Shown piece after piece: positions 1-7,142 of a stretch of 35,796 nucleotides of DNA. How positions within the stretch are numbered: the first letter of the stretch is position 1; every line of letters begins with the position of its first letter. A program made the translations under genes and the position numbers. This DNA is from Streptosporangium nondiastaticum (lineage in GTDB: Bacteria > Actinomycetota > Actinomycetes > Streptomycetales > Streptomycetaceae). The DNA is taken from the NCBI RefSeq assembly GCF_003011965.1, contig NZ_PXWG01000064.1, positions 1 through 35,796 on the forward strand, given 5' to 3'. The notes beneath the pieces are model-generated. The model ran no database searches and was not told the DNA's origin. It worked only from the letters and a program-made list of their open reading frames with translations.

Positions 1-203
1 GCCGCCCCGGCGCCAGCCAGGGCGTCCACCCCGCCCCGCAGACGCCACGGCACCAGGCCCCGCCGGCCGCGCCGCGCAGCCCCTCGGGCGGCTCGTCGGC
101 CTCCAGCGGCGCGGGCAGCACGTCGAGCAGCACCGGCGGCGGCTCGTCCTCCGGCGGCTCGTCCGGCGGCAGCACGGGCGCGCTCGGCGGCCTCCTGGGC
201 TGA
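1..203 (+). CDS. C-terminal end of a Ser/Gly/Pro-rich protein (partial)
   Basis: The open frame enters from the left edge and stops at TGA 201-203. The visible 66 residues are low complexity: a Pro/Ala/Gln stretch, then Ser/Gly runs, ending in GALGGLLG. No domain lies inside the window, so the function cannot be named. Such tails are common on extracytoplasmic Streptomyces proteins, but that is only a guess here. A strong hairpin follows directly, which supports a true gene end. Confidence 0.6.
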   Translation, partial: RPGASQGVHPAPQTPRHQAPPAAPRSPSGGSSASSGAGSTSSSTGGGSSSGGSSGGSTGALGGLLG

Positions 204-237
204 TCACCCCCGCCTGCCCGAACGGCCCCGCTCGCTC

Positions 238-273
238 GAACGGCCCCGCACCCTTCCGGGTGCGGGGCCGTTC
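238..273. terminator. Bidirectional intrinsic terminator
   Basis: A perfect 16-bp inverted repeat (238-253 and 258-273) with a 4-base loop TTCC lies between two convergent genes. There is no long U tract, as is usual in Streptomyces. Confidence 0.8.
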
Positions 274-280
274 CGCAGTC

Positions 281-1006
281 CTACGCGCCGGCCAGCTCCT
301 TGGCCGCCTCGGTCAGATCCTTCGCCGTGTCGATGGCCCGCCAGTACGCGCCGTGCGGCAGCGGATAGCCCGCGAGCCGCCGCTCGCGCGCCAGCCGGGG
401 AAACGTCGTGCGCTCGTGGTCCCCGCGCTCCGGCAGCAGGTCCGTGAAGGCGGCGGAGAACACGTAGACGCCCGCATTGATCAGATACGGAGAGGGCGGG
501 GACTCGATGAAGTCCAGCACGTGCCCGAACTCGTCGGTCTCGACGGCCCCCCAGGGGATCCGGGGCCGGGCCAGAGCCAGCGTGGCCGCCGCGTCACGCT
601 CGTGGTGGAAGGCGGCCATCTCGCGCAGCGAGAAGCGGGTCCAGATGTCGCCGTTGGTGGCGTACCAGGGCCGGTCGGGGTGGGGCAGCGAGGCCGCCGC
701 GAACTTCAGGCCGCCGCCCCGGCCGAGCGGCTCCTTCTCGACGACGGTGGTCACCCGCAGCGGCAGTTCGGCCGACACGAGCCAGTCCTGCAGGACTTCG
801 GCCAGATGGCCGCACGAGACCACGGCGTCAGTGACGCCCTCGGCGGCCAGCCAGGCCAGTTGATGGCCGATGATCGGGGTCCCGGTGCCGGGGATCTCGA
901 CCATCGGCTTCGGTCGGTCGTCGGTGTACGGGCGCAGCCGCGACCCCTGGCCGCCGGCCAGGATCACGGCTTGGGTGGGGTACGGATACGCGTGCGTGCC
1001 GGTCAT
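281..1006 (-). CDS. NDP-sugar pyrophosphorylase-type nucleotidyltransferase
   Basis: A roughly 241-residue protein of the NTP_transferase fold, which joins a sugar-1-phosphate to an NTP to give NDP-sugar and pyrophosphate. Seen: the N-terminal signature LAGGQGSRLRPYT followed by RPKPMVEI (nucleotide binding and catalytic Lys), a metal-site Asp in ATNGDIW, and a C-terminal stretch with YWRAIDT as in glucose-1-P or mannose-1-P nucleotidyltransferases. It lacks the left-handed beta-helix of longer GlmU or GDP-mannose enzymes, so it is a single-domain form. The base and sugar specificity cannot be read from sequence. The ATG at 1006 is chosen; an in-frame GTG at 1015 is possible, and neither has a clear ribosome site. 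It runs the same way as msiK but is separated from it by another gene. Confidence 0.85.
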   Translation of the reverse strand: MTGTHAYPYPTQAVILAGGQGSRLRPYTDDRPKPMVEIPGTGTPIIGHQLAWLAAEGVTDAVVSCGHLAEVLQDWLVSAELPLRVTTVVEKEPLGRGGGLKFAAASLPHPDRPWYATNGDIWTRFSLREMAAFHHERDAAATLALARPRIPWGAVETDEFGHVLDFIESPPSPYLINAGVYVFSAAFTDLLPERGDHERTTFPRLARERRLAGYPLPHGAYWRAIDTAKDLTEAAKELAGA

Positions 1007-1078
1007 GCCCCGCACGATATGCGGTGCCGTCCGCGGGCGGACCGGTGGTGCCGCGGCAGCCGTGCCCCCCGGCGGCGG

Positions 1079-1486
1079 TCAGCGGGCCTGGACGCCGGAG
1101 GCGTACGAGGTGTCGCAGACGGGCCGGGCGTAACTCTGGGCCTGCTTGGGGCCGTACCTCGCGACCGCCGCGCGACCGATGCTGCGCGCGATCTCGACGC
1201 AGTGCCGGGCCAGCGAGGGGCGGCCGTTGACGGCCTGCTGCAGGTGAGTGAGGGCGACGCCCGGGTTCTTCTCCTGCATCTCGGTCAGCAGCTTGTCGCG
1301 CAGCACCTCATGCGGGGCGAGGCCCCGGGCCTGGGTGGAGGCGGTGTTGGACGACGCGGTGAGCACCTGCGAATCGGCAGGCGCGGCCCACGGGACGCGG
1401 GTCACCGCGAGGGTTCCCGAAAGGACGAGAACGACGGGGAGTACGAAGGCAAGGGTTCTGCCGATGTGGCGGGCGGCCTGGTTCAT
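1079..1486 (-). CDS. Small secreted or membrane-anchored hypothetical protein
   Basis: A 135-residue protein with a basic start, then a hydrophobic segment (about residues 11-29) followed by a polar exported part. This fits a signal peptide or a single-pass anchor. The mature part contains helical segments and two cysteines (in ARHCVEIA and RPVCDTS) about 28 residues apart that could form a disulfide outside the cell. I recognise no named family. The gene lies between the nucleotidyltransferase and msiK on the same strand, with a terminator between it and msiK, so it probably has its own promoter in the 1487-1640 gap. Confidence 0.7.
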   Translation of the reverse strand: MNQAARHIGRTLAFVLPVVLVLSGTLAVTRVPWAAPADSQVLTASSNTASTQARGLAPHEVLRDKLLTEMQEKNPGVALTHLQQAVNGRPSLARHCVEIARSIGRAAVARYGPKQAQSYARPVCDTSYASGVQAR

Positions 1487-1640
1487 GCCGCAGATGGTAG
1501 CGAGGGGTAATGACGCCGCGACATCTAGTCACCCGGTCGAGGGATACGTCAGGGGGTGCGACGTGTCGCCGAGTTGACGCACGGCACTCGAAAAGGGCGG
1601 TCTGCCGGGGAAAACGGCAACCGGTGCTGCTTCGACCCGA

Positions 1641-1680
1641 AAAACACCCCGCCCCCGGCCTTTTGGTAGCACGGGGGCGG
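1641..1680 (-). terminator. Intrinsic terminator of msiK
   Basis: Read on the minus strand, a 9-bp GC stem (1672-1680 with 1649-1657) and a 14-base loop are followed by GGGGTGTTTTTC, a real U-rich tail. It sits 35 bases past the msiK stop. The rest of 1487-1714 shows no gene. Confidence 0.75.
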
Positions 1681-1714
1681 AGGTTTCGACCGGGCGGCGG
1701 GCCCGGCGCCGGCG

Positions 1715-2848
1715 TCAGTCGCTCAGGCGCTCGCCGGAGGAGGTCGAGAAGACGTGCAGCTCACCCGGGCGCGGGACGACGTGCAGGATGGAGCCCTTCT
1801 CGGGCACGTTACGGCCGTTGACGCGGACGACGAGGTCCTTCCGCTCGCCGCCGACCTCGGCCGTGCCGTACACGTATCCGTCGGCGCCGAGCTCCTCCAC
1901 GACGTTGACGGTGACGGCGAGACCCGCCGGCGCGTCCTTCGACTCCTTGCCGAGCGACCTGGCCGCCTCGCCGTTCTGTTCGACCACGTCGAAGTGCTCC
2001 GGGCGAACACCCACCGTGACCGTACGGTCACCCTTGCCGGTGCCCGCGAGCGCCTCGCGCGACACCGGGACGACGCTGTTGCCGAACTTCACGCCGCCGT
2101 CCGTCACCGGCACCTCGACCAGGTTCATGGCCGGCGAGCCGATGAACCCGGCGACGAACAGGTTCGCCGGCCGGTCGTACATGTTCCGCGGCGTGTCGAC
2201 CTGCTGCAGCAGCCCGTCCTTGAGGACGGCCACGCGGTCGCCCATCGTCATGGCCTCGACCTGGTCGTGCGTGACGTACACCGTGGTGATGCCGAGCCGG
2301 CGCTGCAGCCCGGCGATCTGCGTGCGCGTCTGCACGCGCAGCTTCGCGTCGAGGTTCGACAGCGGCTCGTCCATCAGGAACACCTGCGGCTCGCGCACGA
2401 TCGCCCGCCCCATCGCCACGCGCTGCCGCTGACCGCCCGAGAGCGCCTTCGGCTTGCGCCCCAGGTACTCGGTGAGGTCCAGGATCTTCGCCGCGTCCTC
2501 CACCTTCTGGCGGATCTCCGACTTGGGCACGCCCGCGATCTTCAGTGCGAAGCCCATGTTGTCGGCGACGGTCATGTGCGGGTAGAGCGCGTAGTTCTGG
2601 AACACCATGGCGATGTCCCGGTCCTTCGGCGGCAGATGGGTGACGTCCCGGTCCCCGATCCTGATCGATCCGCCGTTGACGTCCTCCAGCCCCGCGAGCA
2701 TCCGCAGCGAGGTGGACTTCCCGCACCCGGACGGGCCGACCAGGACGAGGAACTCACCGTCCTCGATGGCGATGTCGAGCTGATCGACGGCGGGCTTGTC
2801 GGCCCCCGGGTAGATCCGGGTGGCTTTGTCGTACGTGACCGTGGCCAT
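1715..2848 (-). CDS. msiK: Multiple-sugar ABC importer ATPase MsiK
   Basis: A 377-residue ATPase of the MalK/UgpC family that powers several carbohydrate importers from the cytoplasmic side. Seen: Walker A GPSGCGKST (about 39-47), Q-loop VFQNYALYPHMTV, signature LSGGQRQRVAMGRA, Walker B VFLMDEPLSNLDAK, switch His in VYVTHDQVEA, then a C-terminal TOBE/OB regulatory region with GVRPEHF. No permease or binding protein is next to it. In Streptomyces MsiK is known to serve distant permeases (cellobiose, maltose, chitobiose/DasABC), so an orphan ATPase gene is expected. The ATG at 2848 is used. A DasR-box-like site lies 55 bases upstream, and a TnpB element ends about 150 bases upstream. Confidence 0.92.
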   Translation of the reverse strand: MATVTYDKATRIYPGADKPAVDQLDIAIEDGEFLVLVGPSGCGKSTSLRMLAGLEDVNGGSIRIGDRDVTHLPPKDRDIAMVFQNYALYPHMTVADNMGFALKIAGVPKSEIRQKVEDAAKILDLTEYLGRKPKALSGGQRQRVAMGRAIVREPQVFLMDEPLSNLDAKLRVQTRTQIAGLQRRLGITTVYVTHDQVEAMTMGDRVAVLKDGLLQQVDTPRNMYDRPANLFVAGFIGSPAMNLVEVPVTDGGVKFGNSVVPVSREALAGTGKGDRTVTVGVRPEHFDVVEQNGEAARSLGKESKDAPAGLAVTVNVVEELGADGYVYGTAEVGGERKDLVVRVNGRNVPEKGSILHVVPRPGELHVFSTSSGERLSD

Positions 2849-2902
2849 GGTGATGCGGTCCCTTCACCGGCAGGAACGTGCCGGACGATCCGTTGTAGAG
2901 GG

Positions 2903-2918
2903 AGTGGTCCAGTCCATT
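2903..2918. promoter_or_regulatory. DasR-responsive element (dre)-like operator upstream of msiK
   Basis: AGTGGTCCAGTCCATT matches 13 of 16 positions of the dre palindrome I know for the GlcNAc regulator DasR (AGTGGTCTAGACCACT). It overlaps a second small palindrome, GTCCATTTGGAC (2912-2923). It lies 55-70 bases before the msiK start, where promoter control is expected. The window also holds nagA and nagK, classical DasR targets. Binding itself is inferred. Confidence 0.6.
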
Positions 2919-2997
2919 TGGACCGGGTTGGGGGTGACGGTACCCGGGGGAGGGTCTTCTGTCACTGGCAGAGCACCTCTCTTTTGGCCGCTGCTCT

Positions 2998-3166
2998 GGT
3001 GAGAGCTTCCTGCCTCCGCCGTCCCGTGGACGGATTGCGCCCGCTGCCAGCAACAGGCAGGTCTCCCTGCCCGCAGGGGTCCCTCGAAGGGGACCACCGA
3101 CTGGTCCTGCGCGGACTCCACAGGCTTTACGGCCGACGGCCCGTCGGTCCGTGCTGCATCGTTTGC
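2998..3166 (-). ncRNA. Putative omega (guide) RNA scaffold of the TnpB element
   Basis: Directly after the tnpB stop, the minus strand can form consecutive hairpins. One is at 3129-3152 (7-bp stem plus 4 bp across a bulge). Another is at 3091-3107 (GGACCA / TGGTCC). An alternative stem lies at 3079-3096 with loop TTCGA, and GC stems follow near 3068-3080 and 3015-3035. TnpB proteins are known to use an RNA from the element's 3' end, with the guide read from DNA just past the right end. The predicted guide would start near 2997 on the minus strand. Structure and ends are inferred by eye. Confidence 0.5.
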
Positions 3167-4441
3167 CTATCCTGCCGCCGCGTATTCCGCGAAATCGGCA
3201 GCCCGGATCACTGAGGGCAGCGTCTTCCCCGTTGGCAGCGCCCTCACCACCAGCTCGTACAGCCGCAGCCCCTCCTCGCGGAGATTGATCGCCGCGTTCA
3301 CGTCCCGATCACGCTCCGTGCCGCACAAGGCACAGGTCCATACCCGTACGGACAGCTCCTTCGGCCCGCTGAGGGTGTGGCAGGCGGAGCAACGCCGGGT
3401 GGACGGGAAGTGACGGTCCACGACGACGAGCGTGCGGCCGTACCACTCCGCCTTGTAGGTGAGCTGCCGCAGCAGTTCGCTCCACCCGGCATCCGAGATG
3501 GCTTCATTGAGCCGGGCCTTTCGACGGGCCTGCATACCGGGCCGATCACGCTTCATGCCCGCGATGTCCAGGTCCTCCACCACGAGCACTTGGTTCTCGC
3601 GCACGAGGCGGGTGGTGAGCTGGTCGAGCATGTCCTTGCGGATGTCGCTGATGCGCGCATACAGCCGGGCGATCGCGAGCCGGGCCTTGTTCCTGTTGCT
3701 GGAACCCCTCTTCTTGCGGTGCAACTGCCTTTGCAGCGTCGCCAGCCGCGCCCGGTAGCGGCGAAGGAGACGCGGATGGTCGGTCTTGGTGCCGTCGTCG
3801 AGCGTGACCAGGTGGGTGATGCCCAGATCCAGGCCAACGGCTTTTACGGCGGGTGTCACTGCCGGAGGCAAGGCGGCTATGCGCTCCTCCACCAGGACGA
3901 GGAGGAAGTAGCGCCCTGCCCGGTCCCGGGTCACTGTCACCTTGACCGGAAGCGCCCCGGCGGGCAGGGGGCGTGACCAGCGCAGGTCCAGCGGCTCGGC
4001 GTGCTTGGCGAGGTGGAACAGCCCGGTGCCGGGCCGTTCTGGGTCCTCGAACCACCGGAAACCCGTCCGTACGTAGGTCGCAGAGTCCTTCGCCTGCCCC
4101 TTCTTCTTCCGCTTCGGGCGACACGCCCCACCCCGGAAGAACCGCGAGAAGGCCTTGTCCAGATGCCGTAACGACTGCTGCAGAACCGCCGACGACACCT
4201 CCCGTAACCACGACGTCTCCTCGGCCCGCCGCCAGCCGGTCAGTGCCCGGCACGTCTCCGTGTAGCCGATCGAGACCCGGTGCTGCTCCCAGCTGCTGTT
4301 CCGTAGCTCAAGGCCCTGGTTGTAGACCCACCGGCACGCACCGAAGGTCTTGGCGAGCTGCTCGGCCTGGGCTGCGGTCGGGTAGAAGCGGTAACGGTAC
4401 GTACGTTCGCGCGTCCCCGCTTCCTTCGTTCGGCCCTTCAT
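3167..4441 (-). CDS. tnpB: TnpB RNA-guided endonuclease (IS605 OrfB family)
   Basis: A 424-residue protein. Seen: an N-terminal helix-turn-helix-like region (YRYRFYPTAAQAEQLAKTFG), then a RuvC-like nuclease with all three acidic residues: Asp205 (GLDLGITH), Glu289 (VVEDLDI) and Asp380 (RDVNAAINL). Between the last two sits a four-cysteine zinc finger (CSAC and CALC, Cys351/354/370/373). Length and motifs indicate an intact enzyme. The family is known to cut DNA guided by an element-encoded RNA, which favours retention of the transposon. The start ATG 4441 is chosen over the upstream frame opening at 4486 because GGGGAGGGG lies just before it. No tnpA is present, so mobility would need a transposase in trans. 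Confidence 0.93.
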   Translation of the reverse strand: MKGRTKEAGTRERTYRYRFYPTAAQAEQLAKTFGACRWVYNQGLELRNSSWEQHRVSIGYTETCRALTGWRRAEETSWLREVSSAVLQQSLRHLDKAFSRFFRGGACRPKRKKKGQAKDSATYVRTGFRWFEDPERPGTGLFHLAKHAEPLDLRWSRPLPAGALPVKVTVTRDRAGRYFLLVLVEERIAALPPAVTPAVKAVGLDLGITHLVTLDDGTKTDHPRLLRRYRARLATLQRQLHRKKRGSSNRNKARLAIARLYARISDIRKDMLDQLTTRLVRENQVLVVEDLDIAGMKRDRPGMQARRKARLNEAISDAGWSELLRQLTYKAEWYGRTLVVVDRHFPSTRRCSACHTLSGPKELSVRVWTCALCGTERDRDVNAAINLREEGLRLYELVVRALPTGKTLPSVIRAADFAEYAAAG

Positions 4442-4589
4442 CACCCCTCCCCTGCGCTGGCGATCGGACCAGCACACCAGTCTCAACGACTCCCATTCGA
4501 AAAGGTCACCGGCAACAAGCCTGTGGCTGGTGGAACGGGCCGCTGTGTAGAGTGGTGCCGCGTTCGTGGGCGGTGTCCGCGCACGTCAG

Positions 4590-4662
4590 GCCGCCTTAGC
4601 TCAGTTGGTAGAGCAACGCCCTTGTAATGCGTAGGTCGTCGGTTCGATTCCGACAGGCGGCT
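4590..4662 (+). tRNA. tRNA-Thr (anticodon TGT)
   Basis: A full cloverleaf: acceptor GCCGCCT/AGGCGGC, D arm GCTC/GAGC with AGTTGGTA loop, anticodon loop CTTGTAA (anticodon TGT, threonine codon ACA), 5-base variable loop, and T arm GTCGG/CCGAC with TTCGATT. The pair at the base of the anticodon loop (31:39) is C:T, a mismatch. CCA is not encoded. A strong terminator follows. The TnpB element lies just upstream, so the tRNA promoter is close to or inside the element's left flank. Confidence 0.95.
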
Positions 4663-4685
4663 CAAGAAAGCGCAGCTCAGCGCAC

Positions 4686-4721
4686 CAATGGCCCTCCGTG
4701 AAAGATCACGGAGGGCCATTG
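4686..4721. terminator. Bidirectional terminator after tRNA-Thr and the MmpL gene
   Basis: A perfect 16-bp stem (4686-4701 / 4706-4721) with loop AAGA is followed on the plus strand by CTCTTTGCG. It lies between the tRNA and the end of the convergent transporter gene. Confidence 0.88.
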
Positions 4722-4749
4722 CTCTTTGCGTTCGCGTACGGCTAGCGCC

Positions 4750-6921
4750 TCAGCTGTGGATCTCCTCCTCCGCCGCGCGGTGGCGGCCCTGGCCCTGGGC
4801 CGGGAACGGTCCGGTCGCCGGTTCGGCCCGCGGAGCGTCCTGGTGGCCCGGCCACCAGGCCTTGTGGCCCAGGAGGGACGTGACCGTCGGGACGAGGAGC
4901 ATGGCCATCACGAAGGCCGTGAGCAGTATGCCGAAGGCGACGGCGAAGCCCATCTGCTGGAGCATCGAGTTGTCGGCCAGCAGAAGGACGCCGAAGGTGC
5001 CGGCGAGGATGATCGCGGCGGAGGCGATGGTGGGGGCCGAGCGGGCGACGGCGGTGCGGACGGCCTCGCGGGCGGGGACGCCGCGCCGGACCTCCTCGCG
5101 CAGGCGGGCGACCATGAGGATGTTGTAGTCGGTGCCGATGGCGACGACGAAGAGGTAGACGATGACCGGCAGCATGAACAGCAGGCCGTTCTTGTGCTGG
5201 AGGTCCTGGAAGAGCCAGACGGTGGAGCCGAGCGTGGCGCCGAAGCCGAGGGCGACGGCGATCATCAGGTAGAGCGGGGCGACGAGGCTGCGGAGCAGCA
5301 GGCCCAGGATGACCATGATCGCGAGGCCGGCGATGGGGAACACGAGCTTGTAGTCGTGGTTGACGGCCTTCTCGACGTCGGCGAGGACGGCGGAGGTGCC
5401 GCCGACGTAGGCCTTGGCGCCGTCGGGCGCGGCCTTGTGGGCGCTGTCGCGGAGGGCGCCGCCCGCGAGCTCGATGGCCTTGTCCTCGGTGGGGCGGTAC
5501 TTGAGGACGACGCTGTACTGGGCGACGGTGCCGTCGGGGCTGATGACCGGGTCGGAGACGCCGCCGACGCCGTCGATCCCGGCGAGCTCCTTCTTGTACG
5601 TGCCGAGGGCGCCCTTGTCGAGGGCCCCGCCGCGGGATTCGACGTAGACCATGGCGGGGTCGGACTGGCCGGCGGAGAAGCCGCGCTGCAGGTCCTTCAT
5701 GGCCTGGACGGATTCCAGCTTCTGCGGCAGCTGGCTGTCGGTGTCGAACTGGGCCTTGAAGCTGAGGGCGCCGACGGCGAGGGCGGCCAGGACGGCGGCG
5801 GAGAGCGCGGCGATGGCGGCGGGGCGGCGGGCGACGAGCGAGCCGAGGCCGTTGGCGACGCGGTTGCGGGGGCGCTTCTTCCAGGCCTTGGAGGGCCAGA
5901 AGGCCTTGGTGCCGAGGAGGGAGAAGACGGCCGGCACGAGGGTGAGGGCGGCGACGAGGGTCACGCCGACGGCGATGGCGAGCGAGGGGCCCATCGCGCG
6001 CATCATGCCCATGGTGGAGAGCAGGAGGGCGAGGAAGGCGACGATGACGGCGCCGGCGGCGGAGGCGATGGTCTCGCCGACGCGGGCGACGGCGTTGGTG
6101 AGGGCCTCCTTGGGCTGCTGTCCGGCGCGCAGTTCTTCGCGGTAGCGGAAGAGGAGGAAGAGGATGTAGTCGGTGCCGACGCCGAAGAGGACGACGATGA
6201 GGATCGCGGAGATGGAGTTGTCGGCCTTGAGTCCGCCGAGGTGGGCGGCGGTGCCGATGAGTCCGAGGGCGACGGCGAAGACGAGGGCGATGATGAGGAC
6301 GGGCATCAGCGCTATCAGCGGGCTGCGGAAGATGACCAGCAGCAGGATGATGATCAGGAGGAGCGTGGCCGACATGATCATCGCGTCGGTGTCGCCGGAG
6401 GATTCCTGGGCGTCGAGGTTGGTGGCGGCCTGGCCGGTGAAGCCGGCTTTGAGGTGGGTGCCGTCGAGGAGGCCCTTGGCGTCCTCGCGGAGGTCCTTGA
6501 CGGCCTTGGGCAGGGTGCCGTCCTGGGAGTTCCTGTCGGTCGCGACGATGTTGGCGAGGGCGATCTCGCCGTTGGGGGAGACGGCCTGCGGGGTGGTCAC
6601 GATGCGGGCGACGCCCTTGCGGTGCTTGTCGTCCAGGCCGCGGGTGACCTTGGCGACGTCGGCGCGGTCGGCGTCGGTGAGTTTTCCGCCGTCGGAGCGC
6701 TGGAAGACGACGATGGCGGAGGGTTGTTCGGTCTTGGGGAAGGCCTTTTCCTGGAGTTTGCCCGCCTGCACGGATTCATAATGTGAAGGAAGGAATTCCG
6801 TTTCATCGGTGGTGGACTTCAGCCCCGGTGCCAGCAGGACGAGGGCCACTGCGGCGACGATCCAGCCGGCGATGGTGAGCCATGGTCGGTGGACGGCGAA
6901 CCGCCCGACTCGTCGGAACAT
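4750..6921 (-). CDS. MmpL/RND-family membrane transporter
   Basis: A 723-residue inner-membrane protein of the MMPL branch of RND transporters, which move lipids or small hydrophobic compounds using the proton gradient. Seen: one N-terminal TM helix (VAAVALVLLAP), a large extracytoplasmic loop, a block of TM helices with GTDYILFLLFRYREEL, a second extracytoplasmic loop, and a second TM block with GTDYNILMVARLREEV. The GTDY motifs at equivalent places in both halves are the family hallmark. The C-terminus is short and polar. The start ATG 6921 has AGGAG about 10 bases upstream. The next gene is divergent; a palindrome and a candidate promoter lie between. The substrate is unknown. Confidence 0.9.
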   Translation of the reverse strand: MFRRVGRFAVHRPWLTIAGWIVAAVALVLLAPGLKSTTDETEFLPSHYESVQAGKLQEKAFPKTEQPSAIVVFQRSDGGKLTDADRADVAKVTRGLDDKHRKGVARIVTTPQAVSPNGEIALANIVATDRNSQDGTLPKAVKDLREDAKGLLDGTHLKAGFTGQAATNLDAQESSGDTDAMIMSATLLLIIILLLVIFRSPLIALMPVLIIALVFAVALGLIGTAAHLGGLKADNSISAILIVVLFGVGTDYILFLLFRYREELRAGQQPKEALTNAVARVGETIASAAGAVIVAFLALLLSTMGMMRAMGPSLAIAVGVTLVAALTLVPAVFSLLGTKAFWPSKAWKKRPRNRVANGLGSLVARRPAAIAALSAAVLAALAVGALSFKAQFDTDSQLPQKLESVQAMKDLQRGFSAGQSDPAMVYVESRGGALDKGALGTYKKELAGIDGVGGVSDPVISPDGTVAQYSVVLKYRPTEDKAIELAGGALRDSAHKAAPDGAKAYVGGTSAVLADVEKAVNHDYKLVFPIAGLAIMVILGLLLRSLVAPLYLMIAVALGFGATLGSTVWLFQDLQHKNGLLFMLPVIVYLFVVAIGTDYNILMVARLREEVRRGVPAREAVRTAVARSAPTIASAAIILAGTFGVLLLADNSMLQQMGFAVAFGILLTAFVMAMLLVPTVTSLLGHKAWWPGHQDAPRAEPATGPFPAQGQGRHRAAEEEIHS

Positions 6922-6991
6922 GCTTGGGGTGCTCCTAGCTAGGTGATTCCCGCTGTCGCTTCAGGTGGATGGACGGCAGGCAGGCATGAAC

Positions 6992-7021
6992 ACGCTAGAC
7001 AGGCCCGAATTGCCTCCACAA
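6992..7021 (-). promoter_or_regulatory. Candidate promoter of the MmpL gene
   Basis: On the minus strand, TTGTGG (-35) and TAGCGT (-10) are separated by 18 bases, about 70 bases before the start codon. It resembles a housekeeping sigma promoter but was found by eye only. Confidence 0.4.
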
Positions 7022-7059
7022 CGGAATCGCCGGGAAATCGGCCCTGGGTCGGGGTAGCT

Positions 7060-7077
7060 CTCATCCGGCCGGATGAG
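7060..7077. promoter_or_regulatory. Perfect 18-bp palindrome, likely operator
   Basis: CTCATCCGGCCGGATGAG is an uninterrupted perfect palindrome in the divergent gap between the MmpL gene and the M24 peptidase. It sits about 40 bases upstream of the candidate MmpL promoter and 65 bases before the peptidase start. Its shape suits a dimeric repressor such as a TetR-family protein. No regulator gene is adjacent. Confidence 0.5.
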
Positions 7078-7142
7078 GGAGTGTCACCCGAGAGGTAGAG
7101 AAACGCGGCGCCGGGCGCCTTCGTCAGGATTACGCTGCCCTC

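Larger units (their letters stand above)
2998..4500 (-). mobile_element. IS200/IS605-type element carrying only tnpB (approximate ends)
   Basis: A lone tnpB with a structured 3' flank lies between msiK and a tRNA gene and has no tnpA tyrosine transposase, which is the IS1341-like arrangement. The right end is put near 2998-3001, where the minus strand reads GGAAGCTCTCACC after a series of hairpins. That resembles the conserved terminal motif of actinobacterial TnpB elements, from memory. The left end is not resolved; it must lie between 4442 and the tRNA at 4590. There are no terminal inverted repeats, as expected for this family. Confidence 0.6.

Noticed and set aside
4616..4632. C:T mismatch at the base of the tRNA-Thr anticodon stem as a sign of a pseudo-tRNA
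   Set aside because: The rest of the cloverleaf is perfect, and the common antisense peptide HYKGVALPTEL seen in many genomes implies that the same bases are usual for this tRNA.
4483..4719. Minus-strand reading frame across tRNA-Thr with LSESNRRPTHYKGVALPTEL
   Set aside because: This is the antisense of the tRNA, a well-known false protein; the cloverleaf on the plus strand explains it.
4726..6786. 686-codon plus-strand open frame opposite the MmpL gene
   Set aside because: Its Gly/Glu/Asp-rich, domain-free sequence is a GC-bias shadow; the minus strand has full MMPL motifs.
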